Origin: Planococcus koreensis
GTDB lineage: Bacteria > Bacillota > Bacilli > Bacillales_A > Planococcaceae
Assembly (NCBI RefSeq): GCF_004761975.1
Contig: NZ_RQII01000003.1
Coordinates: 1-39,530 of the forward strand
Direction of reading: 5' to 3'
DNA: 39,530 nt
Shown: piece by piece, positions 10,107-19,391 of the stretch
How the letters are laid out: each line of letters starts with the position of its first letter
How positions within the stretch are numbered: position 1 is the stretch's first letter
Notes under the pieces: generated by a model
The model's input: only the letters and a program-made list of their open reading frames with translations
The model's database searches: none
Told to the model about the DNA's origin: nothing
Made by a program: the position numbers and the translations under genes

Positions 10107-10159
10107 GGCTAGGCGAAGCGAGAAGACAGGCGTTCTGTGCCTGGCTTCTTGCGTAAGCC
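10107..10159. repeat. Long stem-loop in the tdk-prfA intergenic region
   Basis: The 245-bp gap between tdk and prfA holds nested inverted repeats: GGCT (10107-10110) with AGCC (10156-10159), GCGAGAAG (10118-10125) with CTTCTTGC (10145-10152), and CAGGC with GCCTG inside. The ends do not match the GAAAAGC...CTGGAC termini of the other hairpin elements in this window, so I treat it as separate. No T-tract follows, so it is not a standard terminator. Confidence 0.6.
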
Positions 10160-10239
10160 ATGCGCTTGAGCGACCGAAGCGTTGGGTAAAAGTTCTCTAA
10201 ATAACAACACAATGAAAACAGAAATAGAGGTGATTCGGG

Positions 10240-11313
10240 ATGTTTGATCGATTACAAGCTGTAGAAGATCGATACGACCGATTAAATGAATTGCTGAGCG
10301 ATCCGGAAATCGTCAGCGATACAAACAAGCTCCGCGAGTATTCCAAGGAGCAGTCGGATTTGCAGGATACGGTGGAAGCGTACCGTGAATACAAAGAAAC
10401 CAAAGAGCAATTGGAAGGCGCGAAAGCTATGTTCGACGATAAGCTTGATGCCGATATGCGCGAAATGGTGAAAGAAGAAGTAAGCGAATTGGAAGAACAA
10501 TTGGAAGTGATTGAAGAGCGCCTTCATATTTTATTGATACCGAAAGACCCTAACGATGACAAAAACGTCATCATGGAAATCCGCGGAGCTGCGGGCGGCG
10601 ATGAGGCTGCGTTGTTTGCGGGTGACCTATACCGCATGTACAGCCGCTATGCGGAATCGAATGGCTGGAAAGTGACAGTCATGGATTCAAATCCGACAGG
10701 GCTCGGCGGTTTCAAGGAAATCGTCTTCATGATTTCGGGCAAGGGCGCTTACTCGAAATTGAAATACGAAAACGGGGCGCACCGCGTTCAGCGGGTTCCG
10801 GAAACTGAATCGGGCGGCCGTATCCATACATCTACTGCAACTGTAGCTTGTTTGCCGGAAGTGGAAGAAGTGGAAGTTGAAATCCACGACAACGATATCC
10901 GCGTTGATACCTATGCTTCATCAGGGGCAGGCGGACAATCAGTCAATACGACAATGTCAGCGGTGCGTTTGACGCATATTCCGACGAACACAGTCGTAAC
11001 GTGCCAGGACGAAAAATCCCAGATCAAGAACAAAGCAAGCGCAATGAAAGTGCTTCGCGCGCGCGTCTACGATAAATTTCAGCAGGAAGCACAAGCTGAA
11101 TATGATGCTGTCCGAAAATCAGCAGTCGGCACCGGCGACCGTTCTGAACGGATCCGCACATATAACTATCCGCAAAACCGTGTAACAGACCATCGCATCG
11201 GCTTGACGATCCAGAAATTGGACCAAATCATGCAAGGCAAAATGGATGAAATCGTGGAGGCTTTGGTTGTGGAAGAGCAGTCCGCCAAAATGGAAGCTTT
11301 GAACAATGACTGA
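10240..11313 (+). CDS. prfA: Peptide chain release factor 1
   Basis: RF1 reads UAA and UAG stop codons and triggers peptide release. The 357-residue protein has an N-terminal helical domain and the anticodon-like PxT motif as PET in VQRVPETES, as in B. subtilis. The catalytic GGQ is at residues 231-233 ([11 protein letters not shown]), the glutamine being the methylation target of PrmC. C-terminal [15 protein letters not shown] is family-typical. AGAGGTGAT precedes the ATG. The gene overlaps prmC by 8 nt, so the methylase and its substrate are translationally coupled. Confidence 0.98.
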   Translation: MFDRLQAVEDRYDRLNELLSDPEIVSDTNKLREYSKEQSDLQDTVEAYREYKETKEQLEGAKAMFDDKLDADMREMVKEEVSELEEQLEVIEERLHILLIPKDPNDDKNVIMEIRGAAGGDEAALFAGDLYRMYSRYAESNGWKVTVMDSNPTGLGGFKEIVFMISGKGAYSKLKYENGAHRVQRVPETESGGRIHTSTATVACLPEVEEVEVEIHDNDIRVDTYASSGAGGQSVNTTMSAVRLTHIPTNTVVTCQDEKSQIKNKASAMKVLRARVYDKFQQEAQAEYDAVRKSAVGTGDRSERIRTYNYPQNRVTDHRIGLTIQKLDQIMQGKMDEIVEALVVEEQSAKMEALNND

Positions 11314-12163
11314 TGTGAGACGTGTATTTGAGGCCCTTAACTGGGCTTCTTCTTTTTTAAAAGCCAAAGGCCGCGAAGAAAATGCAGCACGCATTCTGCT
11401 TCAGCATGAACTTGGGATGTCTCAGGCTGGACTTCTCGCTTCTCTTCGCGATCCATTGGACCCGGAGCAGGATGAACGTTTCCGCCGCAACATTGAACAG
11501 CATGCAGCAGGCGTACCTGTTCAGCATCTGACGGGCGTCGAGGAATTTTATGGCCGCGAATTCGAAGTGAACAAAGATGTACTGATTCCACGTCCGGAAA
11601 CGGAAGAGCTAATAGAAGAAACACTTCAATTGGTGCAGCGCTATTTTCCGGCCGGAGACCCTTCGATTGTTGACATCGGAACAGGAAGCGGCATTATCGC
11701 CATCACGATGAAATGCGAACTGCCAGCTTCAGAAGTTGCAGCTGTGGATATCTCAGAAAGCGCACTCCTTACTGCGGAACGCAATGCATCGAGGCATGGA
11801 GCGGACATTGATTTTAAGCTCGGCGATCTGACGGAGCCGATCCGTGGGCGGAAATGGGACATTGTCTTATCGAACCCGCCGTATATCGGATATGATGAAA
11901 AAGCTGAACTATCTGACACAGTGCGTGATTTTGAACCTCATACTGCCTTATTCGCTGATGATCAAGGCCTTGCTTTGTACAGCCGCATGGCCCGTGAATT
12001 GCCTGCTTTGGTGAATAAACCCGGAATTATCGGTTTTGAAATAGGCCATGCCCAGGGAGAAGCGGTAAAATCCTTGTTGAAAGAAGCTTATCCCCAGGCA
12101 GAAATATACGTCAAAAAAGATATCAACAAAAATGACCGCATGGTCTTTTGCATCAACGCGTAG
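11306..12163 (+). CDS. prmC: Release factor glutamine N5-methyltransferase PrmC
   Basis: PrmC methylates the glutamine of the GGQ motif in release factors using S-adenosylmethionine. The 285-residue protein has an N-terminal helical domain that binds the release factor, then a Rossmann methyltransferase domain. That domain has [10 protein letters not shown] (SAM binding) and NPPY at residues 190-193 (catalytic pocket). The ATG at 11306 overlaps the end of prfA. In B. subtilis several genes including spoIIR lie between prmC and ywlC; here ywlC follows after only 89 bp. Confidence 0.96.
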   Translation: MTDVRRVFEALNWASSFLKAKGREENAARILLQHELGMSQAGLLASLRDPLDPEQDERFRRNIEQHAAGVPVQHLTGVEEFYGREFEVNKDVLIPRPETEELIEETLQLVQRYFPAGDPSIVDIGTGSGIIAITMKCELPASEVAAVDISESALLTAERNASRHGADIDFKLGDLTEPIRGRKWDIVLSNPPYIGYDEKAELSDTVRDFEPHTALFADDQGLALYSRMARELPALVNKPGIIGFEIGHAQGEAVKSLLKEAYPQAEIYVKKDINKNDRMVFCINA

Positions 12164-12195
12164 TTACTAACATTTTATCGGCAGATTCACATAAC

Positions 12196-12293
12196 TTATC
12201 CACTGTTTGTGGATAGAACGATAGAAAACCTGTTAAAATAGGAGTTGTTAACATGCAAACAGGAACCATACTTGTGGATAAAAATGTGAATAA
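12196..12293. promoter_or_regulatory. Cluster of DnaA-box-like sites spanning the sua5/ywlC start
   Basis: Four 9-mers match the DnaA box TTATCCACA with at most one mismatch: 12196-12204 (plus, TTATCCACT), 12208-12216 (minus, CTATCCACA), 12273-12281 (minus, perfect) and 12285-12293 (minus, TTATTCACA). The first two form an inverted pair with a TATCCAC/GTGGATA dyad. A further TTATCCCCA lies at 12088-12096. As I recall, a DnaA-box cluster is known at the ywlC locus of B. subtilis, which supports this call. Confidence 0.7.
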
Positions 12294-13245
12294 GGAAGAA
12301 ACTTACTCACAGGCTGTGGAAATACTGAAAGATGGCGGCATTGTAGCGTTTCCGACAGAAACGGTTTATGGTTTAGGCGCGGATGCCACAAATCCGGATG
12401 CTGTCGCAAAAATATTTGAAGCGAAAGGGCGGCCAGCGGACAATCCGCTGATTGTCCATGTCGATTCAAAAAACAGTGCTTTACAATATGCAGAAGAGCT
12501 TTCGCCGCTGGATCTTCAATGCATGGACGCTTTTTGGCCGGGTGCATTGACCTTGATTGTCAAAGCAAAACCAGACCAATTTGCGGATAATGTCACTGCC
12601 GGGCTTTCTACAGTAGGCATTCGCGTGCCGGACCATCCGGTGGCGCTGAATTTATTGAAACGGCTCCCGTTTCCGCTCGCAGCGCCGAGTGCAAATACGA
12701 GCGGCAAACCGAGCCCGACGTTAGCAGAGCACGTCTACCATGACATGAAAGGGAAAATTCCGCTCATTCTGGACGGAGGTGCGACAGCTATCGGGCTGGA
12801 ATCGACGGTGCTTGATATGACCTCGGAACCGCCAGTGATTCTTCGGCCGGGACGGATTTCGCAGGAACAGATCGAAAACGTGATCGGCAAAGTGAGGCTG
12901 TCTTCTGAAATCCAAGGAAACGCACCGAAATCGCCCGGCATGAAGTATATCCATTATGCGCCGGAGGCTCCGGTCTACTTGATCGAAAATGATCCGGCGT
13001 TGATTGAAAAAGCGATTCAGCATGTACAGAAAGATGGTAAAAAAGTGGCCATTTTAAGTGAACATGAATTTAAAACGGCTGATTTCCATTTCCCGTTGAC
13101 TGCGGAAACGCTTTACGCCAGTTTGCGGAAATGTGATTTAATGGATGCCGACATGATCTTGGCGGCAGTATCGGCGAATGTTGAAAAAGGCGACGCCATG
13201 ATGAATCGGCTTGAAAAAGCGGCCGATCACAAATGGTTCTGCTAA
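12253..13245 (+). CDS. ywlC: L-threonylcarbamoyladenylate synthase (Sua5/YwlC)
   Basis: This enzyme makes threonylcarbamoyl-AMP from threonine, bicarbonate and ATP for the t6A37 modification of ANN-decoding tRNAs. At 330 residues it is the two-domain Sua5 form. An N-terminal YrdC domain (to about 205) has FPTETVYGLGADA, KGRPADNPLIVH and APSANTSG. A linker with SPGMKYIHYAPEAPV leads to the C-terminal Sua5 domain. TAGGAG at 12239-12244 precedes the ATG by 8 nt. DnaA-like boxes lie just before and inside the first codons, so expression may respond to DnaA or the replication state. Confidence 0.95.
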   Translation: MQTGTILVDKNVNKEETYSQAVEILKDGGIVAFPTETVYGLGADATNPDAVAKIFEAKGRPADNPLIVHVDSKNSALQYAEELSPLDLQCMDAFWPGALTLIVKAKPDQFADNVTAGLSTVGIRVPDHPVALNLLKRLPFPLAAPSANTSGKPSPTLAEHVYHDMKGKIPLILDGGATAIGLESTVLDMTSEPPVILRPGRISQEQIENVIGKVRLSSEIQGNAPKSPGMKYIHYAPEAPVYLIENDPALIEKAIQHVQKDGKKVAILSEHEFKTADFHFPLTAETLYASLRKCDLMDADMILAAVSANVEKGDAMMNRLEKAADHKWFC

Positions 13246-13269
13246 CCCAATGACAAGGCGGTGGAGATG

Positions 13270-13701
13270 ATGAAAATTTTCTTTGTTTGTACTGGAAACA
13301 CGTGCCGCAGCCCGATGGCTCAGGCCTTGCTCGCTGCGAAAGAGTTGCCTGGAGTTGAAGTGCGGTCAGCTGGCATTTTTGCCGGCGAGGCACCGTTATC
13401 AAGCCATGCCCGCACCGTGCTCGAAGAAGACGGAATCGCTTTTCAGCATATGTCCAAGCAACTTTTGCCAGGGGATATCCGCTGGTCGTCACTGATTTTG
13501 ACCATGACTGCTACCCATAAGCAATATTTGGTGCAAAATCATCCGGAAGCAGGCGACAAGATTTTCACGCTGAAGGAATTTGCCGAAGGGCGTCTGGCAG
13601 ATGTCAGTGACCCTTACGGCGGTTCCTTGGCTACTTATCAACAGACTTACAACGAGTTAAAAGTGCTGATTGATAAACTTGTGGATAAATTAAATGGATA
13701 A
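13270..13701 (+). CDS. ywlE: Protein-arginine phosphatase YwlE
   Basis: YwlE has the low-molecular-weight tyrosine phosphatase fold but removes phosphate from arginine, reversing the McsB kinase that marks proteins for ClpCP. With the start at ATG 13270 the product is 143 residues. The P-loop is Cys7-Thr-Gly-Asn-Thr11-Cys-Arg13, where Thr11 confers phosphoarginine specificity. The general acid is Asp114 in DPYGG. GGCGGTGG at about 13257-13264 gives good spacing for ATG 13270; the GTG at 13261 and ATG 13267 are in frame but lie on or too near that site. No mcsA/mcsB occurs in the window. A terminator follows. Confidence 0.93.
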   Translation: MKIFFVCTGNTCRSPMAQALLAAKELPGVEVRSAGIFAGEAPLSSHARTVLEEDGIAFQHMSKQLLPGDIRWSSLILTMTATHKQYLVQNHPEAGDKIFTLKEFAEGRLADVSDPYGGSLATYQQTYNELKVLIDKLVDKLNG

Positions 13702-13710
13702 TGAAAGCCG

Positions 13711-13739
13711 GCCATCTGTGTAAAAGCGGATGGCTTTTT
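13711..13739 (+). terminator. Intrinsic terminator after ywlE
   Basis: GCCATCTG (13711-13718) pairs with CGGATGGC (13727-13734) with an 8-nt loop, followed by TTTTT. Confidence 0.85.
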
Positions 13740-13875
13740 AATTTGGCATGGATCAATCGTGCCCTGCGTGCCGGCTGTGTAGGTTTTTTACTGCAATAAT
13801 GTTAGAATAATAGAAAAGTGGAAGCAGCTTTTTTTTAGCGATCCGCTCAAATAGAAACAGAAAAGAGGGTTTTTC

Positions 13876-14313
13876 ATGAAAATAGCTATTTCTTCAGACC
13901 ACGGCGGCAACGTGCTGCGCAAGGACATCATGAATTTACTGGATGAATCAGGTATAGAATACAAGGATTTCGGGCCACAGACAGACGATTCGGTGGATTA
14001 TCCGGATTATGCTAAACCGGTTGCAGATGCAGTCGCGAGCGGCGAATACGACCGCGGCATCCTGATTTGCGGCACAGGAATCGGCATGTCGATTGCAGCG
14101 AATAAAGTCAAAGGCATCCGCGCCGCACTAGTCCATGACGTATTCAGCGCGAAAGCGACGAGAGGGCATAACGATTCCAATATCCTGGCTATGGGCGAAC
14201 GCGTTGTTGGGCCTGGCCTTGCACGTGAAATCGTCAAAACTTGGCTGGCAGAGGAATTTGAAGGTGGACGCCACCAGAACCGCATAGAGAAAATTTCTAA
14301 CCTCGAAAACTAA
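13876..14313 (+). CDS. rpiB: Ribose-5-phosphate isomerase B
   Basis: RpiB interconverts ribose-5-phosphate and ribulose-5-phosphate in the pentose phosphate pathway. The 145-residue protein shows SSDHGG at the N-terminus, catalytic Cys65 in LICGTGIGMSIAANK, ATRGHNDSN, and C-terminal GRHQNRIEKI. AGAGGG precedes the ATG. It is B. subtilis ywlF by position (ywlE-rpiB-ywlG-glyA). A terminator upstream means it needs its own promoter; TTAGAATAAT near 13802-13811 could hold the -10 box but no clear -35 box is visible. ywlG follows after 17 nt and is probably co-transcribed. Confidence 0.96.
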   Translation: MKIAISSDHGGNVLRKDIMNLLDESGIEYKDFGPQTDDSVDYPDYAKPVADAVASGEYDRGILICGTGIGMSIAANKVKGIRAALVHDVFSAKATRGHNDSNILAMGERVVGPGLAREIVKTWLAEEFEGGRHQNRIEKISNLEN

Positions 14314-14330
14314 TCGAAGGGGTGGGCGAT

Positions 14331-14921
14331 ATGCAGACTTTATGGGAATTGCAGCTTGAAGAAGTTCTTAGTGAATTAGAGCAGCAGATCCAGTTCAAGA
14401 AAGGCCAGGTATTCGTTATCGGCTGTTCGACATCTGAAGTGGCAGGCCAGCGCATCGGCACTGGCGGAGGTCTTGATATTGCGGAAAGCTTATACAAGCC
14501 GCTGGAGAAATTCGCCGCGCGCCATCGCATTTTTCTGGCTTTCCAAGGCTGTGAGCATATTAACCGTGCAATCACAATCGAGCGGCAGGCAGCGGAAAAA
14601 TACGGTTTGGAGCCCGTGACGGTTATTCCGGTGCCGAAAGCTGGGGGCTCAATGAGCGCATACGCATTCACTGCAATGAATGATCCAGTCGTTGTCGAAG
14701 AGATTCAGGCGCATGCTGGAATCGATATCGGACAAACAATGATTGGCATGCATTTAAAAAGAGTAGCCGTTCCACTCCGAACTTCTGTTAAACTAATAGG
14801 AGAAGCGATTGTCTCAGCCGCTACAACCCGGCCGAAATTGATCGGCGGGGAGCGTGCGCGCTACAATCGTCAGCTTGTTCACTTACAGGAGGGATTTACA
14901 GATGGAGATGGAATTGATTAA
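14331..14921 (+). CDS. ywlG: YwlG family protein (DUF436 / TIGR01440), unknown function
   Basis: A conserved Firmicutes protein of unknown biochemical role, 196 residues from ATG 14331. Family-typical stretches include [35 protein letters not shown] and [12 protein letters not shown]; the conserved cysteines in the first two could be functional. GAAGGGGTGG just upstream supports ATG 14331; the GTG at 14322 lies inside that site. It runs 20 nt past the glyA start, so the two genes overlap and are probably coupled, as in B. subtilis where ywlG also precedes glyA. Confidence 0.9.
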   Translation: MQTLWELQLEEVLSELEQQIQFKKGQVFVIGCSTSEVAGQRIGTGGGLDIAESLYKPLEKFAARHRIFLAFQGCEHINRAITIERQAAEKYGLEPVTVIPVPKAGGSMSAYAFTAMNDPVVVEEIQAHAGIDIGQTMIGMHLKRVAVPLRTSVKLIGEAIVSAATTRPKLIGGERARYNRQLVHLQEGFTDGDGID

Positions 14922-16143
14922 AGCGCAAGACCCGGCAGTTTATGAAGCAATGGAAGCAGAAAAGCAGCGTCAGGAAGCGAACATTGAACTGATCGCCTCT
15001 GAAAACTTCGTGTCACCAGCAGTAATGGAAGCCCAAGGTTCAGTTTTAACGAACAAATACGCGGAAGGCTATCCGGGCAAACGTTATTACGGTGGCTGTG
15101 AATTTGTAGACATTGTAGAAAATATTGCACGCGACCGCTTGAAAGAAATTTTCGGCGCAGAACATGCGAACGTCCAGCCTCATTCAGGATCACAGGCCAA
15201 TATGGCAGTTTACACGGCGGTTCTGGAAAAAGGCGATACGATTCTCGGCATGAACTTGAACCATGGCGGCCATTTAACACATGGCAGCAAAGTTAATTTC
15301 AGCGGAATGCAGTATAATTTCGTGGAATACGGCGTTAACAAAGACACGCAATTAATCGATTACGACGTTGTGCGTGAAGTTGCGCTTGAACACAAGCCGA
15401 AAATGATCGTAGCTGGCGCAAGTGCATATTCCCGCCAATTGGATTTCGCTAAATTCCGTGAAATTGCGGATGAAATAGGTGCATACTTGATGGTCGACAT
15501 GGCGCATATCGCAGGCCTGGTGGCTACGGGTGCACATCCGAACCCAGTGCCGCATGCACATTTCGTCACATCAACTACACATAAGACACTTCGTGGACCG
15601 CGCGGCGGCTTGATTCTTTGCAAAGAAGAATTCGCGAAAAAAATCGACAAAACCATCTTCCCTGGCATTCAAGGCGGGCCTTTGATGCATGTAATCGCTG
15701 CTAAAGCGGTAGCATTCGGAGAAGCGCAGCAGCCTGAATTCAAGACGTATATCGACCAAGTGGTCAAAAATGCACAAGCATTAGCGGAAGCGCTGATGGC
15801 TGAAGGAGTCGATATCGTATCCGGCGGCACAGAAAACCATTTGCTGCTGCTCGATTTGCGGTCATTGAATCTGACAGGAAAAGTGGCTGAGCACGCACTT
15901 GACGAAGTCGGCATTACGACAAACAAAAATACAATTCCATTTGATCCTGAAAGCCCATTTGTCACTTCGGGCATCCGTTTAGGAACGCCGGCTGTGACTT
16001 CCAGAGGATTCAAAGAACCTGAAATGAAAGAAATCGCTTCTATCATGGCTTCTTTATTGAAAGACCCTGAAAACGAAGCGGTTAAAAAAGAAGCAGCGGA
16101 GCGCACAGCGAAGCTGACAGCGAGTTTTCCGTTGTACAAATAA
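14902..16143 (+). CDS. glyA: Serine hydroxymethyltransferase
   Basis: A PLP enzyme that converts serine and tetrahydrofolate to glycine and methylene-tetrahydrofolate, the main source of one-carbon units. The 413-residue protein has ELIASENF at the N-terminus, [20 protein letters not shown], and PLP Lys228 in [19 protein letters not shown] at 14887-14893 lies 8 nt before ATG 14902; the frame is open upstream to 14854 but that is inside ywlG. A strong terminator (16150-16188) ends the unit. In B. subtilis upp is the next gene; here a c-di-GMP protein gene is inserted. Confidence 0.97.
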   Translation: MEMELIKAQDPAVYEAMEAEKQRQEANIELIASENFVSPAVMEAQGSVLTNKYAEGYPGKRYYGGCEFVDIVENIARDRLKEIFGAEHANVQPHSGSQANMAVYTAVLEKGDTILGMNLNHGGHLTHGSKVNFSGMQYNFVEYGVNKDTQLIDYDVVREVALEHKPKMIVAGASAYSRQLDFAKFREIADEIGAYLMVDMAHIAGLVATGAHPNPVPHAHFVTSTTHKTLRGPRGGLILCKEEFAKKIDKTIFPGIQGGPLMHVIAAKAVAFGEAQQPEFKTYIDQVVKNAQALAEALMAEGVDIVSGGTENHLLLLDLRSLNLTGKVAEHALDEVGITTNKNTIPFDPESPFVTSGIRLGTPAVTSRGFKEPEMKEIASIMASLLKDPENEAVKKEAAERTAKLTASFPLYK

Positions 16144-16149
16144 GGGAAT

Positions 16150-16188
16150 ACAGCTGCCAAAGGTTTAATTACAGGCAGCTGTTTTTTT
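16150..16188 (+). terminator. Intrinsic terminator after glyA
   Basis: ACAGCTGCC (16150-16158) pairs with GGCAGCTGT (16174-16182), followed by a run of seven Ts. Confidence 0.92.
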
Positions 16189-16226
16189 GTCTAAAAATAC
16201 ATCCGATGAACATGGAGGACCCGCAT

Positions 16227-18401
16227 ATGCAGAACGATAAGAGAAATAAAGAAACGCGCATAATTATCGACTGGCTTCAACGTCTGGGAATAGAGTTCAA
16301 GACGGGTTTTATCATCACTAATCCTGAAGCGGAAGATAATCCTATCATTTATGCTAACGAAGCATTTTGTGAGATGAGCGGGTACCCTGTGCACGAAGTG
16401 GTCGGGAGAAACGGCAAATTCATGCATGGTTCGAAAACGGATATGGAAATCAGCCGGCAAATACGCGGATGCATCGACACCGGTAAAGCCTGCGTTAAGG
16501 AAATCATCAATTACCGCAAAGACGGTATGCCTTTCTGGAACGAAATCACAATCCAGCCGATTACCCTAGATGAAACGGACGTGAAGTTCACGCTGATGTT
16601 GCACCGGGACGTCACGGACAGAAAACGTGCGGAAGCGCTCATCAAGCTGCAGCAGGAAACTTATAATGACTTGGAAAAAGGCTATATGCTTAGTGCGCTG
16701 CTGCAAAAAGCTTGCACAGTGGTGGAATCGTTCTTCCAGGACGGCGCGAAATGCACTGTCTTATTAGTCGGGGAAGATGGGAAATTCAAATCGGGAGCGG
16801 GCAATTCGATGCCTCAGCAATTTCACGATGCAGTCAGCGAGATTAAAGCCGAAGCTACAGTCGGGACTTGCGGCGCTGCTTATTTCCGGAAAGAGACAGT
16901 CGTAGTGGAGAATATGCGGACCGATCCGTTATGGTCCGGCCATCAGGAACTAGTGGAGCGCTACGGATTGTTTTCAAGCTGGTCGGTACCGATTTTGGAC
17001 GCCGCCGGGGACGCCATCGGCACATTTGGAATCTACTTCAAGGAAGAGAACGCACTGGCAGCTGCAGATCGGGAGTTCATTGAACAGTTTGCACCGATTG
17101 TGTCGCTGACGATCAAGTATTTCCGCCAACAGGAGGAAATGATGCGCTTGGCATTCTTGGACAAAGAATCGGATTTGCCGAACCGCAATTATTTTATGAA
17201 TGAAACCCAAACGCTGATGGCAGAAAACAAAGAAGGTTTCGTGGCGTTCGTGTCCACTGACGAGTACGTCAAAGTGGTTGACCAATATGGACATCGGGCG
17301 GGCGACGCGCTAATCCGGGAAATCGGCAAGCGGTTCTTGTTGTCGCCATTGCCGATGGATAGTTTGGTGGCGCGTTTCTCAGATTCAACAATTGCCGTTT
17401 TCTGCTTGACGCCGCTCGCTAAAGTACCGGATATTCTCTATGTACTGGCGCAATGCGCTGCCGAGCCCGTGAAAGTGCACGATCTGGAATTGTTCCTGAC
17501 GCTGAAGATGGGCATCGCAATCGTTACTCAAACCCAGCACGATGCCGATGAGCTGATCCGCCATGCGGACAGCGCGCTGTCAAAAGCGAAGCTTAGGGCA
17601 GGTGAGTCGATCTGCTATTACGAAAACGAACACGATGAATTCATGATGAGGGATCTGCGGATCGCGAATGAGCTGACAGCCGCCATCAAACGCGAGGAAA
17701 TCGATGTGCATCTGCAGCCGAAAGTGGAGTTGGACAGCGGCAAAATCACTGGATTTGAAGCGCTTGCCCGCTGGTTCTCCGCGGACCTTGGAACGATATC
17801 GCCTGAAGTGTTCATCCCGGTGGCTGAAAAGAGCGGTAAAATTCGTGAGCTGGAACAGCTTGTTATGAAAAAAGTGCTCTGTTGGCTCCAAAAACAGCGG
17901 GACCTCGGCATGGAGCTGCGCCAGGTGGCGGTCAATATTTCGACCGATCATTTCTTCCATCACTCGTTCATTCCATACCTTGTGGACATTACGGCCCAAT
18001 ACGATATCGAACCAAGCTGGATCCGGCTGGAAATCACTGAACGCATCGGCTTTGTGGATATCGAGACCGCTTATAAAGTCTTTAACCGCTTGAAAGTTTT
18101 CGGCTTTACGAGTTCCATCGATGATTTCGGAACTGGTTATTCATCGCTGAGTTATCTCCAGAAACTGCCCGTACACGAAATCAAAATCGATCGTTCGTTC
18201 ATATCGAATATGCATGAGCCTGCAACGATGGCGATTGTCCGCACCATCATCCAGCTGGCGGAGAATCTTCATATGCTGGCGGTGGCAGAAGGCATCGAAA
18301 CGGATGAGCAGCGCAGAATGCTCATCAATCTGGGCTGCCGCGTCGGCCAAGGATATTATTTCTATCGCCCGATGTCGCTTGATGAAGCGAATCTATTGTA
18401 A
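16227..18401 (+). CDS. LOV-like PAS / GAF / degenerate GGDEF / EAL protein, probable c-di-GMP phosphodiesterase
   Basis: The 724-residue cytosolic protein has four domains. PAS (about 20-135) reads like a LOV domain: NPIIYANEAFCEMSGY, GRNGKF, and NYRKDGMPFWNE with Asn95 and Asn105. However, the flavin-adduct cysteine is Gly63, and the signalling glutamine before DVT is His127. A GAF domain (about 150-300) follows. The GGDEF domain (about 305-460) has SDSTI at 385-389 in place of GGDEF, so cyclase activity is unlikely. The EAL domain (about 470-720) keeps EALAR 511-515, VNIS, LEITE, DDFGTGYSSL 632-641, KIDRSF, AEGIET and the final GQG, so c-di-GMP hydrolysis is likely. ATG 16227 has GGAGG 8 nt upstream; ATG 16206 is an alternative start. 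Confidence 0.9.
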   Translation: MQNDKRNKETRIIIDWLQRLGIEFKTGFIITNPEAEDNPIIYANEAFCEMSGYPVHEVVGRNGKFMHGSKTDMEISRQIRGCIDTGKACVKEIINYRKDGMPFWNEITIQPITLDETDVKFTLMLHRDVTDRKRAEALIKLQQETYNDLEKGYMLSALLQKACTVVESFFQDGAKCTVLLVGEDGKFKSGAGNSMPQQFHDAVSEIKAEATVGTCGAAYFRKETVVVENMRTDPLWSGHQELVERYGLFSSWSVPILDAAGDAIGTFGIYFKEENALAAADREFIEQFAPIVSLTIKYFRQQEEMMRLAFLDKESDLPNRNYFMNETQTLMAENKEGFVAFVSTDEYVKVVDQYGHRAGDALIREIGKRFLLSPLPMDSLVARFSDSTIAVFCLTPLAKVPDILYVLAQCAAEPVKVHDLELFLTLKMGIAIVTQTQHDADELIRHADSALSKAKLRAGESICYYENEHDEFMMRDLRIANELTAAIKREEIDVHLQPKVELDSGKITGFEALARWFSADLGTISPEVFIPVAEKSGKIRELEQLVMKKVLCWLQKQRDLGMELRQVAVNISTDHFFHHSFIPYLVDITAQYDIEPSWIRLEITERIGFVDIETAYKVFNRLKVFGFTSSIDDFGTGYSSLSYLQKLPVHEIKIDRSFISNMHEPATMAIVRTIIQLAENLHMLAVAEGIETDEQRRMLINLGCRVGQGYYFYRPMSLDEANLL

Positions 18402-18402
18402 G

Positions 18403-18428
18403 CCGGAGCATCCATGCTCCGGTTTTTT
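18403..18428 (+). terminator. Intrinsic terminator after the EAL protein gene
   Basis: CCGGAGCAT and ATGCTCCGG (18403-18422) form a near-perfect palindromic stem, followed by TTTTTT. It starts within 2 nt of the stop codon. Confidence 0.9.
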
Positions 18429-18564
18429 CGTTTTTTCAGCGGAATCATCGATGGGCGCACCTCCTCGGCAGCAGGGCTGGGAAAGTTTAAGGGGATCATC
18501 CGAGCTTGTAGCCGGAAAGAATCTGAAAAATCTCAATGCATTCTGCAGGGCGTCCCGCAAATGA

Positions 18565-19242
<678 letters not shown>

Positions 19243-19246
19243 GCAC

Positions 19247-19366
19247 GAAAAGCACAGGTGGCCGTTTTAGCCCCGACATGCGCTGGAGGGTTTGCTGGCA
19301 ATGGCGATTTTACCATTATCGGCAAAACCGAAGCGACCTCGAGGGTCTGGCCGCCGGATTCTGGAC
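19247..19366 (+). repeat. Hairpin repeat element (copy F) between upp and mnaA
   Basis: This 120-bp segment starts GAAAAGC and ends CTGGAC, the same termini and size as the elements at 22446, 28200 and 28324. GGTGGCC near the 5' end pairs with GGCCGCC near the 3' end, and an inner helix GGTTTGC/GCAAAACC (one bulge) encloses AATGG/CCATT. The internal sequence is otherwise diverged from the other copies. It has the same orientation as the flanking genes. Confidence 0.7.
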
Positions 19367-19391
19367 AATGAAGTGAAAAGGCGGGATAAGC

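Noticed and set aside
19243-19391. Mobile element with its own gene between upp and mnaA
   Set aside because: Only a 120-bp hairpin element is present. There is no transposase, no long inverted termini and no coding frame with support.
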